Assembly (NCBI RefSeq): GCF_030929595.1
Contig: NZ_JAVFVR010000001.1
Location: 620,001 to 684,000, forward strand
Length of the DNA stretch: 64,000 bases
Direction: 5' to 3'
Source: Flavobacterium sp. LHD-85
GTDB lineage: Bacteria; Bacteroidota; Bacteroidia; Flavobacteriales; Flavobacteriaceae
In this document: piece by piece, positions 42,121 through 52,059 of the stretch
Position numbering within the stretch: the stretch's first letter is position 1
Layout: every line of letters starts with the position of its first letter
Notes under the pieces: generated by a model
The model's database searches: none
What the model saw: the letters and a program-made list of their open reading frames with translations, nothing else
Told to the model about the DNA's origin: nothing
Made by a program: the position numbers and the translations under genes

Positions 42121-45100
42121 TTATCTGCTTTGTCTATAAATAATATTCTTTCTTTCAGCTTCTTGTTTTTTAATGTTATAGTTACGCTTATTTAAAGCAT
42201 TTATCTTTGCTGAATCTGAATGAATTACAGATGTATCTCGTGGTTTACCTTCATGAACCTGTGAATCATTATCTCTAAGTATGTCAGTTGTTGTATAATT
42301 TTTAATTTGCATATCGATCTTTTCTTCTGCCGCCCCTTTTATTGTTTTTATTGCATTTGAAGCATTATCAATAGCATTTATACCATCATTAATTTTATCC
42401 TCAGCTGTTGCTCTTCCTAACTTAAGACCTCGCAATTCGTTAGCAAGTAAGGCAATTATAACATCTAGCGTACCCTTATAATCAAACCATTCTACACTTC
42501 TTCCTCCCTTATCTAATGAACTAGGGTCTTGATTGTTTCCTCCATCAGAAATTGCCATTCCTCCACCATTAGAGCCTGATGTTTTCTTTTTATTATAATC
42601 TGCTACAATATGAGATCCATTATATATTATTTGTTTTCTCTCCCCATCTAATAAAATCCTGTTTCCATTTGCAAACGTTTTACCCCACGAATAACCTAAA
42701 TGAGCATATCCTTTTATCTTAGAATTTCCATCACGCCAAATTATTTTCCCAGTTTCATAATTTCGATACCAATCTCTACCATCAGGATCAATCATGTTAA
42801 TTGGATTATTTACACAATAAGCATAAGGTGAAATATTTGGGTATTTCAAAGACATTGGATCCACCGATATAAAGATTCCCAATTTAGGATCTTGGTAACG
42901 TGCGCCGAAGTAGTACATTCCAGTCTCTCTATCCAACTCTTTACTTGTGAAAAGATACGGTGTATTCCATTTCGCATTCTTTTCCTCCAAGAAAACTTCC
43001 CCGAAAGGTACATACTCAATATGCTGAACAACTTCGCCATCTAAATTAGTAATATAAGACGAACTTCCCAAATGATCTGGATGGTAATAAAACTGCTGTA
43101 ACTCGGCATTGTCATTTTTAGCCATTTTTCCTGTTGGAGAGCCACCAGAACCAGTGTCTCCAGAAGGATTACAACAGAAACCTAAACCATTTACATAATC
43201 ATTGTTGTCAGTACCATAATACGGAACTTCAAAAGTGTCATAACTTGCTTTTACAACTTCTAGTGCTTTTTTGTACTTAGCATCATAATTTACTTTAACT
43301 CCAGAGAATGATTCTCCAGCTTTTTCAACACGTCTAGGATCTGCACCGTAACTGTCAAAATCACCAATTTTCGAAACGATTCTTTGTGAACCTATATAGA
43401 TATGTTTTGTATAACGACCTCCATTTTGGGCAACCAAATAAGGATTCACATACAATGTAAAATCACTTGTTGAGGTTTTTCCTCCAGAGAATACAGAGTT
43501 TACAAAAATTCCTTGTCCGCCTCCTGAAAGCTTCGTTACACGTTCACCGCCTGCATCATAAGTGTAATTGCTTACATAACCGTTAATATCTATGGCTCTT
43601 AGGCGGTTTTCTTCGTCCCAGATTAATTTCTTTTCCTGTGCTTTTTCAGCAACCTGACCATTTACTCGTACTTCCTCGGTATTTACATAAATCATGTTAC
43701 CGTTTTTGTCGTAAGTATATTTATTATCTTTTTGTCTATCGACTTTTGGGTCTGTATTTTTTGTACGATATTCGGTTTCTGCTACATTGTCCAATTGGTG
43801 TTTGTTGGTGCTGTTATAATTGTAATTCATAGTATAACCGGCTTTCAACAATCCTGTTTCAGTTACTTTGTTCTGTACAACGTTTTGTGTTTTGCTTACA
43901 ATATTATGCAGGTCATCGTATTTCATTTCCAGGTTATAGTTAGCCGTTTTTTGGTCGGCTCCTGTGTACACTCCGTTTGCAGCAGTTAATTGATACAAAT
44001 TATCATAGCTGTAATTGTGCGTCATTATACCTCCCATTTTATTGGTAACGCCCGCAGCACTATTAGTCACGTTTAGTACATTACTTATTTTGTCATACTG
44101 GTATTTGTTGTTCATGAACATTCTTGGCGTATTCGTGTCTTGATATCCTGTTCCTGAAGCTACGGTCATATTATCCAGTCTTCGTCTTAAAGGCTCGTAA
44201 TCGTATTTAGTTTCAGTTCCGTTACAATATTTCAGGTAACTTCTCTGCTCAAATTTGTCATAACCAATTTTGTTTACATAGTTGTAACTGTAAGCTTTTT
44301 TGCCGGCAACTGCCTGCAATAATCCTCCTGAATTATAACTGTAACTCACTTTTTCCTGATCTGGATAGATCATTTCCTGCAAACGGTTCCATGAATCGTA
44401 TTTCCAGCTTGTAACATAAGTTGCAATTGCTGAGTTTGGTACGATTAAAGTTCTGCGAATGCTTTCGATCTCTCCCATTACGCCGTATGAGAATTCCTGT
44501 GCTCCGGTCATGTCTTCCATAAGCATCAATCTTCCTTTACGGTTTTGGCTCTCGTTTTTAGAACCAAAAACATAGCGTACATCATTTTCAGGATGTTCTG
44601 GGTAGTGAATGTTGGTTAATCTGTTAAACTCGTATTCATACGTTATTTTTTTGCTTTTGGCTTCCAAATTGGCGGTTTGTCTTTCTAACAAATTGCCTAA
44701 AGCATCAAATTTAAAGATGCTTTTTCCTGCATCCGGCTGTACCACCTGCGTGCGTCTGTCGGCAAAATCATAAGTACTTACGGTTTGCTGTCCCTGTGCA
44801 TCTGTCACGGTTATGTTTCTGCCAATTCCGTCATATCCAAACTGTGTTACTACATTATTGGCATCTAGGGTTTTCATTGTTAATCCAGAACCGTTTGCAT
44901 AGCTTGAATTGGTGTTATTAAGCGCATCGGTCACTTCTGTTTTTAATAAATCGCCTTCGATAGTATATTTCATTTGTGTCGAAGCACCATCTGGCAATGT
45001 TGTGGTAACTGGTCTGTCGAGAATATCATAGGTTGTTCTACTCGGTTCAACTGAGTCAAAACTATCCATGAATTTATTCCAGTCGGCCAATGGCGCCGTC

Positions 45101-48100
45101 TGTGGATAATAAGCTGCTTTGACACGTCCGAAAGCATCAAACTTAGCACGTCCTGAAACCACCATTACATCACTTTGCTGATCTGGAGTTTTATTGTTTG
45201 TAATTCCTCCATCTTTCTTGACCTGAATTGCTCTTCCCAATCCGTCAACAAAGGTTACAGTTTCAATAGGATCGCTCGGGCGCTGTGCATCAAAATGTTT
45301 GGTTCTGGCGTACGCTGTTCTGGTTATGTTTCCGTTAGAAACTGCTGTCGTTGGGAAATAATCCATCATTATCGTATACGGCTGTCCTATTGCAGCTTCT
45401 TTCGGTCCCTGAACTTTGGTCAATCGACCGAATTCGTCAATTTCTTTTTTAATTAAATAACCGTTTACATCTTCAGTTTCTAAAGCAATTCCGTAACGGC
45501 TGTCGTAGTTTCTGGCATAACTGCGGTACTCAAAATTATCTGAGATTTCCTCCACGTACATATTAAACTGACTGTCGTATCGGTATTTATAAAATGGACG
45601 TTCGTTTTTGTAATTCGCTGGCAATGTTTTTTGCGTTACATTTCCGTAGGCGTCATATTTTAGATCTGTAACTGCCCACTCGCTACTATTAAGCTTTTGT
45701 CGCACCTGATTGAGATGAGCAAAATTCATGTCATATGTCGCTCCTATTTCATGTACTGTAACACCACCCATGGTTACTTTACTGCTTAATGGTACATTAA
45801 GAATATGTTTTTGCAAATTGGCTATATAGCCTATATCCGTTTTATAATTCCCTGTACTATTATCTTTGTAAGTATAGCTTTTTAATCCTCCATAAGTTCC
45901 TTTACTTACATAATATTCATTATTTATTTCGCTCAATTTAAGCGGGTTTGTTCCTCCTTCGTAGACAGATGAAACTATTTTTTTAATCGGGTTAAAACTA
46001 ACTCCTCTGTCTGAACACATTTTACTTACTGGAGAAAATTCATACTTATCTTCCAATGCTTTTACCAGATAGGTAAAATATTCCTGTGTACTTTCGCTAT
46101 ATTTTGCTCCTATATTTACCGTGCTGTCAGCTCCTTCGTTACTTGCTACTACTGAGCTTAATAATTGTCCTGCATTGTAATAATCAGAGACATCATAGTT
46201 TTGGGTTAAAGTTCTGTAAACTTTATCTCCATTTTCTGTATCTATGTTTTGGGTTTTTACTTCTCCAAAACCAAGGAAACTTCTTTCGTGACGTTCGTAT
46301 TTTCCTTTTGCGTATGCAAATTGTGTTTTCATATCAGGACCGTCGCTTGCAATTCCGTCTTTTACTACCACACTCTGCAGCACCCATTTTCCTCCCGGAT
46401 GATCGTAAGTAGGCATACTTCGACTATAGTCTACAATAAATTCTCCTCCTAATGGATTGTGAACTGCTTTTAGTTTATTGGTACGCGCAATTGTTGAACG
46501 TTTAACCGTCATATTACTATCTTCTGTAGAAGTTAAATAATCCGGAAATCCATCGCCGTCTATATCCTGCAACGTTGATTCTGTTCGATTGCTTGAGAGT
46601 CCCACGTTTACTCCTGGATTTATGGCTACTTTAACCGCTAAAATAGTCACGGGAATATTAAATGAAGCATTTAAAGATTCTGCTGTAGAAGATCCCTTAC
46701 CTAAAATTCCTAAACCATTCCATGGCATTGGGTCATTGTAGCGGTCTCCCAAATTTAAACGTACTAAATCATTTTTAAATACCTGATCTACCAGTCCATC
46801 TCCATTGACATCCTGTAGACTAAAATCATTCCATGTAATATTTTTCACAATGCCATAACCTCCACTAAATGACGAAGAACCAAAATCAAAACCTAATCCA
46901 AAATTAGGCGATATAGATTCTGCTTTGGTAATATCCAGTAAACCATAATCTATAGGCTCAGTAAAGCTATAACCCAAATTAAGCTGTACTTTTTTACTAC
47001 TTAAGATCTTATCTGGCAAACCGTCTCCGTTTATATCTGTCCAGGTTTGCACGGTTTCTTCTTTATTATAATCAGCTCCTCCACTTACAACTATTTTACT
47101 TTTCGCTGCATCTAAAGCTGCTTCTGCATTTTGAGAATCCTTTATTGCTTGTGGTTCATTTTCACAATTTGCTGCTGCTTCAATTGCTTTAGCTGCATTA
47201 AATGCAATTTGAGCAGTATTTATTGCAGCCGCATGCTTTGCTGCTGATCCCGCTGATAAACCATAGGAGTTAGAAGTACTTGTATGCAACCCTGAAATGG
47301 TAATATTTTCTCCATCAAAACCACCTTTGCTATTGGTCAACTGAATATTTCCTTTAGTGATAATATCCGGAAAGCCATCCCCATTCATGTCCTGAAAATC
47401 GGTAATCACTTCTGAAGTTCCCTCTGCTGAACTAGCAGTAAAAGGACTTACGCCTGTTTGTGTAGAAATACTTTTTCCCTTTGTAATTTTGCTTACGCCA
47501 AAAGCAGCTGTTCCTTCTGTACAATATGGATTGTTAGTATTTACGGCTCCTGCAGTCAACCCGTCAAGCGGATTAGTCAATATTACATTATCCTCTCCCA
47601 AACGTGAGCTTGAAACAATGGCACTATTTATATAAGTCAAATCATCTGCTCCTGACCAGTACTTTTTAGTCGTTACATCAGGTGTCATCATATTAAAGAC
47701 CATTGTTCGGGGATCTGCCTGATCTTTTGAATCAGGCAATACTAATTTACTTTCATCAATTGGTTGTTTATTTCGCCCATTCATTGCATTGTAAATAAAT
47801 TGTCCCCAATGGCGCTGCATTGGACCAAATTTCTCCATATCAGTTGTTACAGGAGCAAATACTGCAGCTGCAACAGAAGTTCCGTTTACGCTTACTGTGG
47901 TTGTTGCAGTAGTAATTACACCTAATGCAGCACGGTCTGAAATTGTATATTCAATCCAGATTTTATCTCCAGTATTCGTCGTTACTGTTAATGGCGTTGC
48001 TGTTGCAATTATGCCATTAACTATACTATAATTGTTTTTACCTAACAAAATACCCGCGCTTGTTTTGGCAGACAAGGTCACCTTATAAACAATTCCGTTT

Positions 48101-51100
48101 GTATTCACTGCTTTAAGTGTTGGTACTATACTCAACTGTCCAGATGAAGTTGCAGTATATAAATTTCCTTCTGCTAAATGGCTGGCAAAAAGACTATAAT
48201 CTTTAAAAGGAACTGTTTCATAATCTGATACTCCCGTAATCGTTACCTTATCTACTCCTGTACAGTTTACATCCGTAGGAACGGGATTAATTGTACTATA
48301 AGAACCTAATGTGTAATGCGATAATTTAGCATCCCATTGTATTTTATCCCAAGCTACATTAGTTTCACTTGTAATAGCAATTTTCAATTCCTGATAATCG
48401 TCTGAAATAGCAGGCAAAAGAGTTTTTGCGGTTAATGTAGTATTATAAGTTTGCGTTGCTGCAAACGTTCTACACCAAAGCACATCAAAACCACCTAGAC
48501 TATTTTTTCCTAAAAGATTGACTGTAACAGCATCACTGGTAACTGGTTTTGTAAAAGTTCCAGTTATCTGAACTGCTCCTGCTTCATTTGCTTTTTGCAT
48601 TACAAAATTTGCCGGGTTATTATCTAAAACGAAACCTTCCGTTGCTTTATAACTAAAACGCTGCTGTCCGTCAGGATTTGTTGGCAAGCCTGTTCTGCTC
48701 GCATCTGTATAAGTAATTACTGGATCCCAGTTTACCTGATCAAAAGCACCGTTGGCTGAATCCTCAATACCAGACTGCACTCTGAAATAAATTTTTTCTC
48801 CCTTCACCACAGTTAGTGAAGCGCTTGAAAGAGTTGCCGAAGCTGACGTTTTTGTAAGTGGCTTTGGTGCCACAATTTGTAAAGCTCCTTTTTGAATACC
48901 TACAAAAACCCCATCTGCCAAAGCATATTCTGTCTGATCATAATCTCCTGTAGGCGGTATTAGGGTTGCTGTACTTTCTATTTTAATTGTTCCTGCAAAA
49001 GGAGCTTCCCACACCCTAACGACATCGTGCAAAGGTGCATTAGAATAAGCTTCTGCCTGTTCTGCCGGATCTACAGCTGTAACCGAAGTATCTATATTTC
49101 CTCCTGCTTTGATTGGACTTGCGGTATCAAAACTTGAAGTCGTAAAGGTTGGAATAGGATTACCATTAAGATTAACAATATGATTAAAATACACTACACC
49201 ATTACGTACCAAATCAACCAATCCATCATTATTGACATCTTGAAAATAAATACTATTGGTAGTTTTACTAGTTTGTACACTAGTTCCTCCCGTAGCCATT
49301 GCCTTTCCTAGTCCTATTTTTATACTTGCCCCATAACTCAATGCTGATGACTTAGTTAACGAAATAGTTGAAATTCCATTAATTTCTAATCGTTCGCCAA
49401 AAGTATTACTACCCAAATTTGGACGATAATAAATGCGTCCTGAGTCACTAAAAACTTTATCTGCCAGACCATCTCCATTAATATCTACCAAGGCCAAAAG
49501 TCCTTTTGATTCAGAAGGAGAAAACGAAAAACTTGCTCCAGCTGTATTACTTGTAGTAGCCTGTCCATCGGTAAGACCAACTCCTACATAAAGTGAGAAT
49601 CCCCCAGAGGTAGAAACACCACCTCCTAATGCTGATATTTTATCATTAAAAAGAACCTCACCAACTACCTTATCTGCTTTTGTAATAATACCGTTTCCTG
49701 TTATATTATCAGCTCCCGTATTCCAATTTTCTGTATTATTATTAAAAGGCACATAACCTTCTGCTGCCTTTACATCATCATAATATTCAAAAATATGCTC
49801 GTTGAATTTGGCACCACTGGCATCATTTTGTACTATTTTTTCTAAAAGTGTTTTCTTGAAAGCTCCGTCATTATTTTTATAAACAAGATCGTAGCTGCGT
49901 AATGTTTTACCTAAATGAATAACAGTTACTTTGGTTAGCAATTTTTGTTGCGAGGTTAAAAAACCGTAACGGCCACTACTGGTTTTTACTGTTTTTATAC
50001 CATTATTCTGAAATGAAACAAGAGAATTTCCATTTGCAAATTCTATACTATTCAAATAGACTGCTTTCGCTTTTACATTTCCTTGTATAGTTTCGTCAGA
50101 TGTTGTATAATTATATTTCATCATATCTCCATGCAGCTCTGTTACATTAGTCAAAAACCATTCGGCAATGTTACCATTGTCTCCTTTTAGCTGCTGGCTG
50201 TATAAATAAACAGTTCCGCTTTTATCCGTTACTTCCCAAGTATAATCTTTAGGGTTTGTTCCTTTTCTAATGATTTTAGAGAAATCACCCTCTATTCTAG
50301 GGTAAAATTGAACACTGCCAGTTTTACGGGTTATTTTTTCGCCACGATGTGCTACCGTTGCCGTTTCATTATCAATTTGAACTAGCATAGCACCATTAAA
50401 GCTGTAAGTCTCTGTTTCTTGAGTAGTACTATAACGAGGCACGCCCCAACGGGTATCTACTGCAATTTTAGGTGTATGTATGTCCCAACCTTCACCCAGC
50501 CATCCGCTTCCGCCATCACTATTATAAGCGATATTTATATTGGGTTGCATGCCATTACGTGCTGGTGGCACTTCGATTGTGTAACTTAAATTTGTAGACC
50601 CCTGCTGATTTGCTGTTGGCGGTTGAATCGTTTGCACTGCCGCTGTTGGGTCTGCTGCTTTGATATCATTCATCATGGTAGCGGCAAAACCTTGGGTATC
50701 CGGAGATTCCGGTGTTTTGATAACACCATTGATCATATCTGTAAAATGGGTTGTTTTTGAGATAATAACTTGATTCTTCACGTCAAGGCTGTCTCGCTCC
50801 AAAGCTTCCCAATGTCCTGTGTTTTTATCAAAAAAGAAGGTACGAATATCGTCCTCTGTATAGCCCGGAGGTAATAATTCTTTGTTATAACCTAATTTTA
50901 CCAATGCTCCTTCAGCAAAATGTTCTCCGTGAGGTAAAAAACGATAACCGCGCCCGTTAGTTAAATTGGTCATCATCGGATCTAATGCTGGTAAATCAAG
51001 AGTTCGTAATGGTGTTATGCTTAAGGTTTTATTTTCTAATAAGGCCGTATTATTTACTTCAATGCTGGCCGCACCAACGGCTAACATCATTTTTTGTCCT

Positions 51101-52011
51101 TTAATAAATGTTTTAGAACTTCCTGAGAGTACATTTGAAATTGGTTCCTGATGCATTACAGAAACTGGTTTCATCACAATATTTTGCTCTAAAACCTGAC
51201 CTTGTGCTGTTATTGTTACTGTTTTTTCAGAATTATTACTAATAGGTAAAATAGTTTCAAAAAAACCATTTTGGTGCGTAATTGCTTTTCCTCCAATATT
51301 AATTTTACTTTCAGGAGCTAGCCCTTCTATAAAACCACTAACATACCCTTCTCCCTTATAACTTAAGGCTGTAAGATTATCTAATCGAAGTTTTTTTGAA
51401 TTTCCTTTTTCAACTACAAAAGCCAGCTGACGAACCTGATAACCATACGTAGCTTTCTCCGGTAATGAAAACAAGAGTGTATTATCGCCTTTGTGCAAAC
51501 TTGCTGTATTGATATACTGTTCCTGTAAACTCCATTGATCGCTTTTTTCAACCCAAGTTCCGCCTCGTGAAAATTCGTCATTAATGCTTATAGCAACTCC
51601 ATTCCCATCTGAAACTCCCTGTAATTCGTATACTAATTTTACACGATCGCCTGGTTTTAGATCTTCTTCTAAATTAAAATGGAAAAGGTTATCAGCAGGA
51701 TTATCCAAAAGTTTACCTGCATAGACTCCAATAATACCTCCGTTTTCTGCTGCCGGGATTCTTATCTGATTTTTTTTATTTAAACCTCTTATTTGCTCTT
51801 TCAACACTGGGGTTGAGGACCAAATTGAGGGAGTTTTAATATTACCTGATTGTATATGACTATTAAAATTTAAGGCTAAAACTCGGTTGTTTACTACCCT
51901 ATTTGGAGATTTAAAATTATACGCAAAAGCACTCTGTCCAAATATTATCACTGCTAATACACTTGCAGTAATTCTTTGTATGGTCGTTTTTAAATTTTCT
52001 TGTTTTTCCAT
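42121..52011 (-). CDS. Full-length SpvB/TcB-type RHS polymorphic toxin
   Basis: 3296 residues. A signal peptide-like N-terminus ('VLAVIIFGQSAFA') is followed by beta-rich domains. A SpvB-like domain begins near residue 470 ('LSYTIEVPPARNGMQPNINI'). FG-GAP/VCBS-like repeats ('DINGDGLADKVF' near 840, 'DVNGDGLVDQVF' near 1735) and many YD/RHS repeats (about 2150-2950) come next, then the RHS core 'YHPDHLGSSSYITNL'...'MYYFGARYQDPKLGIFISVD' ending near 3050. The last roughly 245 residues are the variable tip, with 'NNPINMIDPDGRDWY' and a charged helical end, and match no toxin that I know. By family, the shell should encapsulate the tip. About 840 bp (42860-43701) recur in the downstream cassettes. 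Confidence 0.9.
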   Translation of the reverse strand: MEKQENLKTTIQRITASVLAVIIFGQSAFAYNFKSPNRVVNNRVLALNFNSHIQSGNIKTPSIWSSTPVLKEQIRGLNKKNQIRIPAAENGGIIGVYAGKLLDNPADNLFHFNLEEDLKPGDRVKLVYELQGVSDGNGVAISINDEFSRGGTWVEKSDQWSLQEQYINTASLHKGDNTLLFSLPEKATYGYQVRQLAFVVEKGNSKKLRLDNLTALSYKGEGYVSGFIEGLAPESKINIGGKAITHQNGFFETILPISNNSEKTVTITAQGQVLEQNIVMKPVSVMHQEPISNVLSGSSKTFIKGQKMMLAVGAASIEVNNTALLENKTLSITPLRTLDLPALDPMMTNLTNGRGYRFLPHGEHFAEGALVKLGYNKELLPPGYTEDDIRTFFFDKNTGHWEALERDSLDVKNQVIISKTTHFTDMINGVIKTPESPDTQGFAATMMNDIKAADPTAAVQTIQPPTANQQGSTNLSYTIEVPPARNGMQPNINIAYNSDGGSGWLGEGWDIHTPKIAVDTRWGVPRYSTTQETETYSFNGAMLVQIDNETATVAHRGEKITRKTGSVQFYPRIEGDFSKIIRKGTNPKDYTWEVTDKSGTVYLYSQQLKGDNGNIAEWFLTNVTELHGDMMKYNYTTSDETIQGNVKAKAVYLNSIEFANGNSLVSFQNNGIKTVKTSSGRYGFLTSQQKLLTKVTVIHLGKTLRSYDLVYKNNDGAFKKTLLEKIVQNDASGAKFNEHIFEYYDDVKAAEGYVPFNNNTENWNTGADNITGNGIITKADKVVGEVLFNDKISALGGGVSTSGGFSLYVGVGLTDGQATTSNTAGASFSFSPSESKGLLALVDINGDGLADKVFSDSGRIYYRPNLGSNTFGERLEINGISTISLTKSSALSYGASIKIGLGKAMATGGTSVQTSKTTNSIYFQDVNNDGLVDLVRNGVVYFNHIVNLNGNPIPTFTTSSFDTASPIKAGGNIDTSVTAVDPAEQAEAYSNAPLHDVVRVWEAPFAGTIKIESTATLIPPTGDYDQTEYALADGVFVGIQKGALQIVAPKPLTKTSASATLSSASLTVVKGEKIYFRVQSGIEDSANGAFDQVNWDPVITYTDASRTGLPTNPDGQQRFSYKATEGFVLDNNPANFVMQKANEAGAVQITGTFTKPVTSDAVTVNLLGKNSLGGFDVLWCRTFAATQTYNTTLTAKTLLPAISDDYQELKIAITSETNVAWDKIQWDAKLSHYTLGSYSTINPVPTDVNCTGVDKVTITGVSDYETVPFKDYSLFASHLAEGNLYTATSSGQLSIVPTLKAVNTNGIVYKVTLSAKTSAGILLGKNNYSIVNGIIATATPLTVTTNTGDKIWIEYTISDRAALGVITTATTTVSVNGTSVAAAVFAPVTTDMEKFGPMQRHWGQFIYNAMNGRNKQPIDESKLVLPDSKDQADPRTMVFNMMTPDVTTKKYWSGADDLTYINSAIVSSSRLGEDNVILTNPLDGLTAGAVNTNNPYCTEGTAAFGVSKITKGKSISTQTGVSPFTASSAEGTSEVITDFQDMNGDGFPDIITKGNIQLTNSKGGFDGENITISGLHTSTSNSYGLSAGSAAKHAAAINTAQIAFNAAKAIEAAANCENEPQAIKDSQNAEAALDAAKSKIVVSGGADYNKEETVQTWTDINGDGLPDKILSSKKVQLNLGYSFTEPIDYGLLDITKAESISPNFGLGFDFGSSSFSGGYGIVKNITWNDFSLQDVNGDGLVDQVFKNDLVRLNLGDRYNDPMPWNGLGILGKGSSTAESLNASFNIPVTILAVKVAINPGVNVGLSSNRTESTLQDIDGDGFPDYLTSTEDSNMTVKRSTIARTNKLKAVHNPLGGEFIVDYSRSMPTYDHPGGKWVLQSVVVKDGIASDGPDMKTQFAYAKGKYERHERSFLGFGEVKTQNIDTENGDKVYRTLTQNYDVSDYYNAGQLLSSVVASNEGADSTVNIGAKYSESTQEYFTYLVKALEDKYEFSPVSKMCSDRGVSFNPIKKIVSSVYEGGTNPLKLSEINNEYYVSKGTYGGLKSYTYKDNSTGNYKTDIGYIANLQKHILNVPLSSKVTMGGVTVHEIGATYDMNFAHLNQVRQKLNSSEWAVTDLKYDAYGNVTQKTLPANYKNERPFYKYRYDSQFNMYVEEISDNFEYRSYARNYDSRYGIALETEDVNGYLIKKEIDEFGRLTKVQGPKEAAIGQPYTIMMDYFPTTAVSNGNITRTAYARTKHFDAQRPSDPIETVTFVDGLGRAIQVKKDGGITNNKTPDQQSDVMVVSGRAKFDAFGRVKAAYYPQTAPLADWNKFMDSFDSVEPSRTTYDILDRPVTTTLPDGASTQMKYTIEGDLLKTEVTDALNNTNSSYANGSGLTMKTLDANNVVTQFGYDGIGRNITVTDAQGQQTVSTYDFADRRTQVVQPDAGKSIFKFDALGNLLERQTANLEAKSKKITYEYEFNRLTNIHYPEHPENDVRYVFGSKNESQNRKGRLMLMEDMTGAQEFSYGVMGEIESIRRTLIVPNSAIATYVTSWKYDSWNRLQEMIYPDQEKVSYSYNSGGLLQAVAGKKAYSYNYVNKIGYDKFEQRSYLKYCNGTETKYDYEPLRRRLDNMTVASGTGYQDTNTPRMFMNNKYQYDKISNVLNVTNSAAGVTNKMGGIMTHNYSYDNLYQLTAANGVYTGADQKTANYNLEMKYDDLHNIVSKTQNVVQNKVTETGLLKAGYTMNYNYNSTNKHQLDNVAETEYRTKNTDPKVDRQKDNKYTYDKNGNMIYVNTEEVRVNGQVAEKAQEKKLIWDEENRLRAIDINGYVSNYTYDAGGERVTKLSGGGQGIFVNSVFSGGKTSTSDFTLYVNPYLVAQNGGRYTKHIYIGSQRIVSKIGDFDSYGADPRRVEKAGESFSGVKVNYDAKYKKALEVVKASYDTFEVPYYGTDNNDYVNGLGFCCNPSGDTGSGGSPTGKMAKNDNAELQQFYYHPDHLGSSSYITNLDGEVVQHIEYVPFGEVFLEEKNAKWNTPYLFTSKELDRETGMYYFGARYQDPKLGIFISVDPMSLKYPNISPYAYCVNNPINMIDPDGRDWYRNYETGKIIWRDGNSKIKGYAHLGYSWGKTFANGNRILLDGERKQIIYNGSHIVADYNKKKTSGSNGGGMAISDGGNNQDPSSLDKGGRSVEWFDYKGTLDVIIALLANELRGLKLGRATAEDKINDGINAIDNASNAIKTIKGAAEEKIDMQIKNYTTTDILRDNDSQVHEGKPRDTSVIHSDSAKINALNKRNYNIKKQEAERKNIIYRQSR

Positions 52012-52059
52012 GTTTTTCTAAATGATATATGGATTATTAGTTTTAAACTAATTCTGATT

